DNA of 64,000 nucleotides, from contig NZ_JANQLX010000001.1 of the NCBI RefSeq assembly GCF_028280385.1, positions 124,001 to 188,000 on the forward strand, read 5' to 3'. The notes under the pieces are model-generated. The model made no database searches and had not been told where the DNA came from. It was given only the letters and a program-made list of their open reading frames with translations. Positions 45,522 to 54,293 of this stretch are shown one piece after another. The stretch is from Allomuricauda sp. Its GTDB lineage: Bacteria; Bacteroidota; Bacteroidia; Flavobacteriales; Flavobacteriaceae. Made by a program: the position numbers and the translations under genes. The number at the start of each line of letters is the position of its first letter. The first letter of the stretch is position 1.

Positions 45522-46544
45522 ATGTCCAAACTCACTTTAAAAGAAATAGCATCCTATTTTAGTGTATCCATTGCCACGGTTTCAAAGGCATTGAAGGACA
45601 GCCATGAGATAAGCACGGAGCTCAAGGACAAAATCAGGTTGTATGCCAAGGAAAATCATTACAGGCCCAATAAACTGGCGCTAAACCTTTTTAATAACAG
45701 CACCAAGACCATTGGCGTGGTTATCCCCAATATCTTGAACTACTTTTTTGTCCAAGTGCTCTACGGGATTGAAAAGGTGGCCAATGAAAAAGGATATAGC
45801 ATCATTACCTGTATCACCAATCAATCCTTGGAAAAGGAAACCAAAACCCTGGAATTACTGGGAGCCGGTTCAGTGGATGGTGTTATTATTTCCTCCGCAG
45901 CGGAAGAATCCCAATTGGAAGAACATGCGGAACATCTCAAGGAATTATCAGAAAACCAGATACCACTGGTGATGTTTGACAGGGTAACCGATTTAGTGGA
46001 ATGCGATAAGGTCATTGTGGATGACTTTGAGGCAGGGTACAAGGCCACAAAATTTTTTCTGGATACGGGCTGCAAAACCATTGCCATTGTCACGCCCATT
46101 GTGGACTCCGTTATAAGCCGACTTCGTATTGAAGGATACAAAAAGGCGCTACTGGAAAACGATTTGGAATATGACCCCCGTTTAGTGGTGGCCACGGATG
46201 ACAAGGAAGATTTGGACCTTACCCTGTCGCTTCTGCTCAATTACAGGAAAATTGAGGGCATTATGGTTCTCGATGAAATTACTGCGGTGAAGGTAATGAG
46301 CATTGTGAAATCCAGAGGGTACCATGTGCCCAATGATGTGTCCATTATTGGCTTTACCAATGGGGAACTTTCCAAGTATGTTACACCATCCATGACCATG
46401 GTGAGTCAGCATGGAAAATATATTGGGGAAACGGTTTCCCAAATTTTGATTGATCGCATTGAAAATGACAAATCGGACCGGGCATTTGAAACCAAAGTGG
46501 TAAAAACAAGTCTGGTGGTGCGAGATTCCACTATTAAGCTTTAA
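45522..46544 (+). CDS. LacI-family transcriptional regulator (xylan locus)
   Basis: A 340-residue LacI/GalR regulator. It has a helix-turn-helix LTLKEIASYFSVSIATVSKAL, hinge region HYRPNKLALNLF, and a periplasmic-binding-like effector domain (KTIGVVIPNILNYFF; IIGFTNGELSKYVTP). It is closely similar throughout to the regulator at 61291, sharing blocks such as DDFEAGYK and VSQHG, and the recognition helix differs little. It starts four bases after the oxidoreductase stop and closes the operon. It probably controls the TTTTCGAAAA-type site before susC. Confidence 0.92.
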   Translation: MSKLTLKEIASYFSVSIATVSKALKDSHEISTELKDKIRLYAKENHYRPNKLALNLFNNSTKTIGVVIPNILNYFFVQVLYGIEKVANEKGYSIITCITNQSLEKETKTLELLGAGSVDGVIISSAAEESQLEEHAEHLKELSENQIPLVMFDRVTDLVECDKVIVDDFEAGYKATKFFLDTGCKTIAIVTPIVDSVISRLRIEGYKKALLENDLEYDPRLVVATDDKEDLDLTLSLLLNYRKIEGIMVLDEITAVKVMSIVKSRGYHVPNDVSIIGFTNGELSKYVTPSMTMVSQHGKYIGETVSQILIDRIENDKSDRAFETKVVKTSLVVRDSTIKL

Positions 46545-46687
46545 GTATTCAATATGTTAATGAAGAATTGGAGCACTTTCCCATTGGCACCCAGTGATTC
46601 CGACGGGTGCTAGTACCAAAATCAGACCGATAAATCCACAGGTCGGTGCACTTTTTCAGTTTATTTGCGATACAAAGGTTATTAGGT

Positions 46688-47230
46688 ATGGGACAACTAT
46701 TATTGTTATTAGGTTTTTTATTCTTTATTGTTCCTGGGTCGCCCATTATGGCTCAGGAGAATGACTTTATTAAGGAATATCTGGAGCGATTTGAAAACTC
46801 CAGAAAGTATCTTCTGGAAGTGGCAGATGCAATGCCTGAGGAAACCTATGGTTTTAAGGCCACCCCAGAGGCTTTGAGTTTTGCCGAGCATTTAATGCAC
46901 ATCGGTTATGCAATGGATTGGCATACGCAATCGCTATTGGGCGGAAGGGCATCCAGGGATTGGAATACGGATACAAGGTACAAAGTGGGCCATAAGACCA
47001 AAAAGGACATGATCAAGGTAATTGACAGCACATTTCAAGAAACTATTGATTTTATCGCGCAATTTGACCCGAATCAATTTAAAGAGGAGCTGGATTATTT
47101 TGGCTTGACCAGAACCAAGCGACAGATTTTTTTATTGCTTGCGGATCATATTTCGCATCATCGGGGGCAAATTCTTGTATATCTAAGATTGAATGGAATT
47201 GTACCATCTAGATACGTTCTTTTTCAATAG
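46688..47230 (+). CDS. DinB-like four-helix protein, exported
   Basis: A 180-residue protein with a signal (MGQLLLLLGFLFFIVPGSPIMAQ) and a DinB/YfiT-type helix bundle. Putative metal ligands are His in FAEHLMHIG and the pair in DHISHHRGQILVYLRLNG. Most DinB proteins are cytoplasmic, and an exported one is frequent in Bacteroidota but of unknown function. The frame is open to a GTG at 46646; the ATG at 46688 starts the signal. It is not linked to the LacI gene by close spacing (143 bases), and the gap has only a 6-bp weak stem. Confidence 0.8.
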   Translation: MGQLLLLLGFLFFIVPGSPIMAQENDFIKEYLERFENSRKYLLEVADAMPEETYGFKATPEALSFAEHLMHIGYAMDWHTQSLLGGRASRDWNTDTRYKVGHKTKKDMIKVIDSTFQETIDFIAQFDPNQFKEELDYFGLTRTKRQIFLLLADHISHHRGQILVYLRLNGIVPSRYVLFQ

Positions 47231-47318
47231 GCTATACCGCATATCCCACTAGGCTAAAGAGGCAAGGTAATTTCAGCCATGGATTGATTATCTTTAAAGA
47301 CACTTAAATCCAAAGAAA

Positions 47319-48155
47319 ATGAAAAACATCATAGCCTTATTCCTTGTTGCTGGTTTGGTGGGCTTGGCATCCTGCAAATCCAAAACGGAAAGTAATACCG
47401 AATCCAAAAAGGTTGCAGAGGAACTGCCCATAAAGGTGAAAGGGGAAGAGGTGGCCTATGCTACGGACTCCACCAACTTAAAGGGATATATTGCTTATAA
47501 CAAAAATGCCAAGGAAAAGTGCCCAGGTATACTGATTGTACATGAATGGTGGGGACATAACAATTATGTGCGCCAACGTGCTGATATGTTGGCGGAACTT
47601 GGTTATACCGCAATTGCTGTTGATATGTACGGCGACGGAAAGCTTGCAGAACATCCAGATGATGCAGGAAAGTTTGCCAGAACCGTAATGACCAATCTTC
47701 CAGAAGCCACTGCCCGTTTTAATGCGGCAATGGAATTATTGAAATCCCACGCTTCTGTGGATAGTGAAAAAATTGGGGCCATAGGATATTGTTTTGGAGG
47801 TAGCGTGGTCTTGACCATGGCCAACTCTGGTGCAGATTTGGATGCTGTGGCGGCTTTTCATAGTGGGGTTCGACTTCCAGTGATGCCTAACGATAAGCTT
47901 AAGGCAAAAGTGCTGGTTTGTAATGGGGCGGACGATCCATTTATTAGTCCTGAATCCGTAACAGCGTTTAAAAGCGCATTGGATTCAATCAATGCGGATT
48001 ATAAGTATTTTTCGTATCCAGGGGTAAAGCATAGTTTTACCAGTAAAGAAGCTGATGCCAACGGGGAAAAGTTCAATATGCCTTTAGCCTATGATGCCGA
48101 TGCTGACGAGAAATCTTGGGCTAGTTTACAACAGTTGTTTTCAGAAGCTTTTTAA
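47319..48155 (+). CDS. Dienelactone-hydrolase-family lipoprotein
   Basis: A 278-residue alpha/beta hydrolase anchored as a lipoprotein (GLASC, Cys19). DLH features are VHEWWGHNNYVRQRADMLAELGY, nucleophile Cys158 in GYCFGG, Asp in GADDPF and His in VKHSFTSKEAD. Such enzymes open lactones or cleave esters, and the natural substrate of the periplasmic Bacteroidota type is unknown. It is monocistronic and converges with the two-component genes. Confidence 0.88.
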   Translation: MKNIIALFLVAGLVGLASCKSKTESNTESKKVAEELPIKVKGEEVAYATDSTNLKGYIAYNKNAKEKCPGILIVHEWWGHNNYVRQRADMLAELGYTAIAVDMYGDGKLAEHPDDAGKFARTVMTNLPEATARFNAAMELLKSHASVDSEKIGAIGYCFGGSVVLTMANSGADLDAVAAFHSGVRLPVMPNDKLKAKVLVCNGADDPFISPESVTAFKSALDSINADYKYFSYPGVKHSFTSKEADANGEKFNMPLAYDADADEKSWASLQQLFSEAF

Positions 48156-48193
48156 GCCTTAAAGGATTGGAAAAGCAGATTCCCCGGCACTGG

Positions 48194-48874
48194 TTAACAA
48201 ATTAGTTTGTAGCCGTAACCGCGCACATTGACAATCTGTATGTTGGGGTCTTTTTTCAATTTTTTTCTGAGCTTGGTGATGAATACATCCATGCTTCGTG
48301 CATTGAAAAAATCGTCGTCACCCCATAAGGTTTTTAAGATGTAGGAGCGATCAAGAATATGGTTCTTTTTTTGAACCAGGTGAAAAAGCAACTGTGACTC
48401 GCGATTGGTGAGCATGGTTTCTTGACCTTCAAAAACCAACAACTGTTTTACGCTGTTAAAATGGAACTTTCCAATGGCAACATCCTCTAAATGTTGCTGC
48501 ATGGATATGCGGTTCAGCAAGGCGTTTATCCGAACAATGAGCTCTTCCATGCTAAAGGGTTTTTTCAAATAATCGTTACCACCATGTTCAAATCCTTCGA
48601 TAACATCCTTGGTCTGGGATTTGGCCGTAAGAAAAATTATGGGAATAAAAGGATTTTCCATCCGTATTTCCTGAGCCAGGCTAAAGCCATCTTTTTTCGG
48701 CATCATCACATCCAGAACCAACAGATCGGGACTGTTTTGCCGGTAGGCGGTCAGGGCCTTCTGTCCATCTTCACAAAAAATGACCTCAAAATTCCGGGTT
48801 TCCAGGCTTTCCTTAATGATCATGCCCAAAGCGGCCTCATCCTCGGCCAGTACTATTTTGATAGGAGAGGTCAT
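48194..48874 (-). CDS. OmpR-family response regulator
   Basis: A 226-residue response regulator. The receiver domain (1-120) has the acidic pocket EDE (11-13), phospho-acceptor Asp55 in LLVLDVMMP, and LTAKSQ. The C-terminal winged helix (about 135-226) has LTNRESQLLFHLVQKKNHILDR and the end VNVRGYGYKLIC. It follows its kinase with a 4-base overlap on the minus strand. It resembles the RprY-like regulators of Bacteroidota. Likely targets are the 10-bp direct repeats at 50385-50414. Confidence 0.94.
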   Translation of the reverse strand: MTSPIKIVLAEDEAALGMIIKESLETRNFEVIFCEDGQKALTAYRQNSPDLLVLDVMMPKKDGFSLAQEIRMENPFIPIIFLTAKSQTKDVIEGFEHGGNDYLKKPFSMEELIVRINALLNRISMQQHLEDVAIGKFHFNSVKQLLVFEGQETMLTNRESQLLFHLVQKKNHILDRSYILKTLWGDDDFFNARSMDVFITKLRKKLKKDPNIQIVNVRGYGYKLIC

Positions 48875-50391
48875 AACAAGATCTTAAATATGGTGTTCGT
48901 TTTATCCGGGATCAATTGAAGGGTGCCCCCGTGCTTTTCTATGATTTTATTTGAGTAAAACAATCCAATACCGAATCCTTTTACATCGTGTTGGTTGCCC
49001 TTTGGGATTCGGTAGAACTTCTCAAAAATCCGATCTCGTTGTGCCGGTGGGATATTTCCTCCGTTGTCCACTACGGTAATCTCTATTCGGTCGATCAGGG
49101 AATTTAAGTTTACCTGGATATGATCACCGCCATATTTGATGGCATTATCAATAAGATTGGCCACGGCATTCTCAAAATGGAAAGGATCTACATGAACCTC
49201 AAGGTCCGCAATGTTGGTGCTGAAAAACAACTCTTTGTCCGTTGTTATCATCTTGTATTTTTCAACCAACTGGGACAGCATTTTTGTAAGTTGGGTGGGC
49301 TCCTTGTTTATGATGAGCTTGTCATTGTCCAAGGTGGCCGTTTCCAGCAGCTTTTCCACCATTTGATGGAGTTTTTGCAATTGCTGATTGGATATATCCA
49401 GATATTTTTCGGTTTTGGCCTTGTCGTTCTTTTGGTTGAAATTCCGGATGCCCTCTATCGCAGTGCCCACAGTGGCAATGGGCGTTTTGAATTCATGGGT
49501 GATATTACTAATAAGGTCGTTCTTGATTTCTGATAATTGCTTCTGTTTGGTAATAATGTGCAGGAGGTACAGCAGACAGAAAACAATGGCCATGGACAAG
49601 GCAAATGAAAGCAATATTCCTGTTAAGCTTCGCTTAAGGATGACCATGGTTGGATTGGAAAAATACAGTAGTAACTTCTGTGAATCCGCCAAATAGGTGG
49701 ATTTTGATTGGGTCTTGAGCTTGTATTTTTTGGGGATATCCTGTGCACCTCCAATCACCAGGGAATCATCCTCCAGATGGGCCAGTTTATAATCTATGAC
49801 AATGTCCTTCCGCCCTAGTTCGTGCACCAACAATTTATCCAATTCCTTAAAATTGATATTATCATTCGTAGCCGCAATGATTAATTTATTGGCCAATACG
49901 CGTATTTCGCCAATAGTATCCCTCATTTTTTGTCTGAGCAGGCGCAACGGATTTATGGCAAGGGAATCCCTATCGAACTGGTGTACGGAGATGGATATAT
50001 TCGGTTCATTTTTCTGGGTCCAAATTCGCTGTTCGGCGACCATGGAATCCAATTTTAGTTTTATGCGTGTGGAATCTTTTCCCAGGGCTTTCCACAAAAT
50101 TCCATTACGTTTTGGTCTGTTTTTGGGATTCACCTTCCCGAACAAGGCAAAAAAGTCGGTTTTTTTGGCCAAACCGGCATAATAGGCCTCCACACTGTTG
50201 TCCAGACTGATCTGTACTTCATTGATCAATCGTTGTTTATTGGCATTGTAGTTCTGCACATTCCAATACACCTGAATGCCAATAGTTACAAAGATTGTCA
50301 GACCAATGAGATAAACTAGGCTCTTATGTTTTTTGAATTCCACCACCTCTAAATTAGCGGTTTGTTTTTGGAATTTATTTTCGCTTAACAC
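48871..50391 (-). CDS. Sensor histidine kinase
   Basis: Up to 506 residues: first membrane helix about 24-44 (SLVYLIGLTIFVTIGIQVYW), a periplasmic sensor of about 200 residues, second helix about 255-280, H-box SNITHEFKTPIATVG (His299), N-box NLIDNAIKYGG, and G-boxes DNGGNIPP and KGFGIGLFYSNKIIEKHGG. There is no ATG near the N-terminus; the first codon is GTG at 50391, which lies inside the direct-repeat operator. Two GTG codons at 50346 and 50343 would place the start clear of it and still keep helix 1. The kinase gene precedes the regulator, the reverse of the commonest order. Confidence 0.9.
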   Translation of the reverse strand: MLSENKFQKQTANLEVVEFKKHKSLVYLIGLTIFVTIGIQVYWNVQNYNANKQRLINEVQISLDNSVEAYYAGLAKKTDFFALFGKVNPKNRPKRNGILWKALGKDSTRIKLKLDSMVAEQRIWTQKNEPNISISVHQFDRDSLAINPLRLLRQKMRDTIGEIRVLANKLIIAATNDNINFKELDKLLVHELGRKDIVIDYKLAHLEDDSLVIGGAQDIPKKYKLKTQSKSTYLADSQKLLLYFSNPTMVILKRSLTGILLSFALSMAIVFCLLYLLHIITKQKQLSEIKNDLISNITHEFKTPIATVGTAIEGIRNFNQKNDKAKTEKYLDISNQQLQKLHQMVEKLLETATLDNDKLIINKEPTQLTKMLSQLVEKYKMITTDKELFFSTNIADLEVHVDPFHFENAVANLIDNAIKYGGDHIQVNLNSLIDRIEITVVDNGGNIPPAQRDRIFEKFYRIPKGNQHDVKGFGIGLFYSNKIIEKHGGTLQLIPDKTNTIFKILL

Positions 50392-50414
50392 TAGTTAACA
50401 CTGGTTAACGGTAT
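50385..50414. repeat. Three 10-bp direct repeats, likely response-regulator binding sites
   Basis: TTAACACTAG (50385-50394), TTAACACTGG (50395-50404) and TTAACGGTAT (50405-50414) are head to tail with exact 10-bp spacing, one helical turn, as expected for an OmpR-type protein binding as a row of monomers. They lie between the divergent kinase and GLPGLI genes. Confidence 0.65.
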
Positions 50415-50468
50415 TATCAGGGGAAGGAGTCCAACTTTGTGGAAAATGTTGAACGCAAAACCAATAAT

Positions 50469-51395
50469 ATGAAAAGCAAGCAGCAGATTCTTTCCATCCT
50501 AACATTTATGCTACTCATCAGTCCTGGATTTGCCCAGGATTTCCAGGGAAAGGCCACTTACTTCAGTAAAACTACTGTGGATTTGAACTTGGATGGGAGA
50601 CAGATTTCAGAGGCCCAAAAACAAAGGATCAAGGAACGGGTAAAGAACTTTTCTGAGCAGACCTATGAATTGACCTTTGATAAGACGACTTCCCTATATG
50701 AGCAAGAAGAGAAGTTGGAAGCCCCTTCTGCCTCCCAGGATCGCGCTCGTGGAGGGTTCAGAATGTTTGCTGCAGGGGCGGATGGTAAATACTATAAAAA
50801 TGTACAGGATCAACAATATCTAAATCAAATAGAATTATTTGGCAAACAGTTTCTGATCAAGGACAGTCTTAATCAATGGGAATGGGAATTGGGTTCGGAA
50901 ACCAAGAAAATTGGCAACTACACCTGTTATAAGGCAACTGCGGTTACACAACCCGATTCAACTTCCTTTGAGCGCCTGAGGCGAATGGCGCGTAGGGGAA
51001 GGGGAAGACAGGGGCAACAACAAGAAAGGGATTCGACCTCCACCGCTAAGGATAGCACACGGAACAATGTCCTTTTTGCGGGTTTTGGAGAACCCCAGGA
51101 AATCACCATCACCGCCTGGTACACCCCTGAGATTCCAATTAGCCAAGGACCGGGGCCTTATTGGGGATTGCCCGGACTCATTTTGGAAGTAAACAATGGC
51201 AGGACAGCCCTCCTATGTAGTAAAATTGTTTTGAATACAGCGGATAAAGAGGAAATAAAAGCACCTTCCAAGGGAAAGGAAGTAACCCAGGCCGAATATG
51301 ACGAGATTCTTCAGAAAAAGATGGAGGAAATGTCGGAGCGCTTTCGAGCCGGGAACAGACGTGGCGGTGGTAATGCAATAAGAATAAGAGGCTAG
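50469..51395 (+). CDS. GLPGLI-family exported protein
   Basis: A 308-residue protein with a signal (MKSKQQILSILTFMLLISPGFAQ) and the family signature in GPYWGLPGLILEVNNGRTAL. Other features are a low-complexity RRMARRGRGRQGQQQERDSTST segment and a basic, glycine-rich C-terminus (AGNRRGGGNAIRIRG). GLPGLI proteins have no established function and are usually next to a TonB-type receptor, as here. The ATG at 50469 begins the signal; the GTG at 50439 is less likely. Expression is probably governed by the repeats 55 bases upstream. Confidence 0.9.
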   Translation: MKSKQQILSILTFMLLISPGFAQDFQGKATYFSKTTVDLNLDGRQISEAQKQRIKERVKNFSEQTYELTFDKTTSLYEQEEKLEAPSASQDRARGGFRMFAAGADGKYYKNVQDQQYLNQIELFGKQFLIKDSLNQWEWELGSETKKIGNYTCYKATAVTQPDSTSFERLRRMARRGRGRQGQQQERDSTSTAKDSTRNNVLFAGFGEPQEITITAWYTPEIPISQGPGPYWGLPGLILEVNNGRTALLCSKIVLNTADKEEIKAPSKGKEVTQAEYDEILQKKMEEMSERFRAGNRRGGGNAIRIRG

Positions 51396-51398
51396 GGG

Positions 51399-54086
51399 AT
51401 GAAAAACTACAAATTTGGGATTTGTGCCATCTTGATGGTGTTGGGATGCTATGCCCAGGCCCAAAAAGTCAGGGTAAGCGGAATTGTAAAGGATAGTTTG
51501 GGAAATCCGCTTGAAGTGGCCAATGTGGTGGCGCAAAACCCAGAGACCCAAAAATTGGATGGTTTTGGCATAACCAATCCCGAAGGTTTTTACAAAATTA
51601 ACGTCAAGGCCAACACCAAATATGTTCTTAAGGTGAGCTATTTGGGTTTTAAGGCCCGTGAAATTCCATTGAACACGGAAGAAAGGGATATTACCCTGGA
51701 TATTACTTTATTTGAACAACCGGAAAGTTTGGAAGAAGTGGAAGTGGTCTATGAAATTCCCATTACCATCCAAGGTGATACCATAGTCTATAATACAAAT
51801 TCATTTGTTTCAGGCACGGAGAAAAAACTTGCCGATGTTCTGGAAAAACTTCCGGGCATAGAAGTGAATGACGATGGGGAAATTGAAGTAGAGGGCAAAC
51901 AGGTAACCAAGGTAATGGTGGAAGGGGAGGATTTCTTTGATGGAGATTCCAAATTGGCCTCCAAAAACATTCCTGCCAATGCACTGGACAAGGTGGAAGT
52001 ACTGCGCAACTATAGTGAAGTGTCCCAACTAAGGGGAGTGACCAACAACCAGGACAATGTAGCCTTGAACATTAAGCTAAAAGAAGGGAAAAAGAAATTT
52101 TGGTTTGGTGAAATTACCGGAGGTTCAGGTGCGGATGGCCGTTATGTGGCCCATCCTAAATTGTTCTATTACAGCCCGGAATACAGTATCAATATTCTTA
52201 CGGACCTCAATAATATTGGCGATTTGCCCTATACGGCACGTGACCTGCGCAATTTTACCGGTGGTTTGCGCGGTGCCACCAGACAAAACAACGGAACACT
52301 GTTTAATACAGGTTCCACAAATCTTGGGTTGAGCACATTGCAAAACAATAGGGCGAAGGAAATAACCTCTAGGTTCGGAGCCCTTAATTTTAGTTATAAA
52401 CCTTCAGAAGCATGGCGTTTTAGTGGCTTTGGCATCTATTCCTATAACAACAGCCTTATGGAAACCAATGCTACGCGGACCTTTATCACTAGCAATCAAC
52501 AAGAAGCTACGGTGACCGGTACGGACCAGGTATCCCAATTGGGCCTAATAAAATTTGAAACCCATTTCAATCCTTCGGCCAACTTGCAATGGAACTACGA
52601 TACCTTTATTAAACTTTCAGATGAAGAAGAGGCGGTGAATGTACTATCGGTAGCTGATGTTACGGACAATATCGAGGAAAATAAACGGCAAAAACCAACG
52701 AACATCACCCAGAATTCAAACTTGTACTATACATTGAACAAGGACCACATTTTTGCCCTGGAACTGCAGTTGGTCCATACCGATGAGGATCCCTTTTACA
52801 ATGCCATTAGGGAAGAACAGCCATTTTTGAACATCATCCCCTTTGATGATACCCAGAGTAATTTCAATATTGGTCAGGAGCAACGTGTGTTGACCAACCG
52901 CTTGGATGCCAAATTGGATTATTTTTGGGTCACAGGGCCTAAAAGTAACCTGAACTTTACGTTGGGAACCATTTGGAGCAGCCAGAATTTTAATTCGAGC
53001 ATCTTTCAAATCCTGGATAACCAATCCAGCTTGGGTTTTGCCGAGGATGAACTCAACAATAGGGTAGGCTATGATTTTTCAGATACCTTTTTGGGCGTTC
53101 ATTACAAAATAATTGCCGGTAAGTTTACATTTAATCCCGGATTTGCAATGCACAATTATACCGCTACCAATTCCCAATTGGGAACGGAAGTAAGGGATGA
53201 ACTCTTTAATATAGTGCCCAATGTGTTCGTGAACCTTCAATTGAAGCAATCTGAAAGTATTCGGCTGAACTATAGTGTACGACGTAACTTTTCTGACATC
53301 AACCGATTTGCCCAGGGCTATGTGTTCAGTAACTACAATTCCCTGTACCAAGGAAACCGGGATTTGGAAAGTGCCTTATACCATGATGTTTCGGTGAATT
53401 TCTTCAGCTTTAATATGTTCGACCAGCAAAATATATTTGCCAATGCCGCTTATAGTAAAAGAATAGATGCCTTTAAGAGCAGCACGGATATTGGAGGAAT
53501 CAACCAGGCCAACACTACGATCAATTCCAATTTGGAAGATGAAACTTTTAGCGTATCTGGAAACTTCCAACGGACTTTTGGAAAGATCAAGGTCAGTACC
53601 CGGGCCAGTCTAAACTATTCCAATACCAATAACATTGTAAATGATGCTCCCAGAAATTCCACCTCGCTGGCGCAAAACTATACAGCATCGGTAGGGAGCA
53701 GTTTTGTGGACGCCCCAAATTTGGAACTGGGGTATCGCTATACCATTAATGATTATAATAATGGGGGAACAGAATCCACATTTTTTACGGATCGCCCATT
53801 TGCACGATTTGATATGGCGTTTTGGAAAGGTTTTATCCTGCTGGCAGATTACGATTTCTATTTTTACCGCGATCAGCTGCGAACTGTGGAAAACAAATTT
53901 GGTTTTTTAAATGCCAGCCTATCCTACCAAAAAAGCGATAGCAAATGGGAGTACAGCGTGAATGCTACAAATTTGACCAACAACCAAGTGCTGAATAGGG
54001 ATACTTTCAATGATTTGTTCTTTAGGACTTCGTCTTATGTGGTGCAACCAAGATATATTGTCCTAAAGGTAAAGTATGACCTTTAA
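51399..54086 (+). CDS. TonB-dependent-receptor-like outer-membrane protein (OMP beta-barrel type)
   Basis: An 895-residue outer-membrane protein with signal MKNYKFGICAILMVLGCYAQAQ, a carboxypeptidase-like domain (VSGIVKDSLGNPLEVANV, about 23-110), a plug-like domain (LADVLEKLPGIEVNDDGEIEVEGKQ is the core, with VLEKLPGIEV typical of this group; VMVEGEDFFDGDS), and a large beta-barrel. It lacks the usual SusC plug ending and no SusD gene follows, so it is not a glycan SusC. It begins three bases after the GLPGLI stop and the two form one unit. Peptide or metal-complex handling is possible but not shown. Confidence 0.88.
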   Translation: MKNYKFGICAILMVLGCYAQAQKVRVSGIVKDSLGNPLEVANVVAQNPETQKLDGFGITNPEGFYKINVKANTKYVLKVSYLGFKAREIPLNTEERDITLDITLFEQPESLEEVEVVYEIPITIQGDTIVYNTNSFVSGTEKKLADVLEKLPGIEVNDDGEIEVEGKQVTKVMVEGEDFFDGDSKLASKNIPANALDKVEVLRNYSEVSQLRGVTNNQDNVALNIKLKEGKKKFWFGEITGGSGADGRYVAHPKLFYYSPEYSINILTDLNNIGDLPYTARDLRNFTGGLRGATRQNNGTLFNTGSTNLGLSTLQNNRAKEITSRFGALNFSYKPSEAWRFSGFGIYSYNNSLMETNATRTFITSNQQEATVTGTDQVSQLGLIKFETHFNPSANLQWNYDTFIKLSDEEEAVNVLSVADVTDNIEENKRQKPTNITQNSNLYYTLNKDHIFALELQLVHTDEDPFYNAIREEQPFLNIIPFDDTQSNFNIGQEQRVLTNRLDAKLDYFWVTGPKSNLNFTLGTIWSSQNFNSSIFQILDNQSSLGFAEDELNNRVGYDFSDTFLGVHYKIIAGKFTFNPGFAMHNYTATNSQLGTEVRDELFNIVPNVFVNLQLKQSESIRLNYSVRRNFSDINRFAQGYVFSNYNSLYQGNRDLESALYHDVSVNFFSFNMFDQQNIFANAAYSKRIDAFKSSTDIGGINQANTTINSNLEDETFSVSGNFQRTFGKIKVSTRASLNYSNTNNIVNDAPRNSTSLAQNYTASVGSSFVDAPNLELGYRYTINDYNNGGTESTFFTDRPFARFDMAFWKGFILLADYDFYFYRDQLRTVENKFGFLNASLSYQKSDSKWEYSVNATNLTNNQVLNRDTFNDLFFRTSSYVVQPRYIVLKVKYDL

Positions 54087-54293
54087 TGGATGAAAATGTC
54101 CGTTCGCAAACATCATTTCTAAAGCTATTTGATAAAACTTTTAACCCCTTAAAATGTATTTTGGACAAAGCTGCAATTGCGGAAAGGGATATCTGAAGAC
54201 TTACTGACACTATCATTCTATCACATAATTGCCCTATGGAGTTACCACAATGATGCTTATATTTCTGGGATTTAACTTTTAAAGGGGTAGCTT

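Noticed and set aside
46587-46610. GCACCC/GGGTGC stem after the first LacI gene as terminator
   Set aside because: Only six pairs with a 12-base loop and no T tract.
50395-50411. GGTTAAC here as a fourth GntR operator
   Set aside because: The palindrome pair is absent; the bases are better explained as part of three 10-bp direct repeats.
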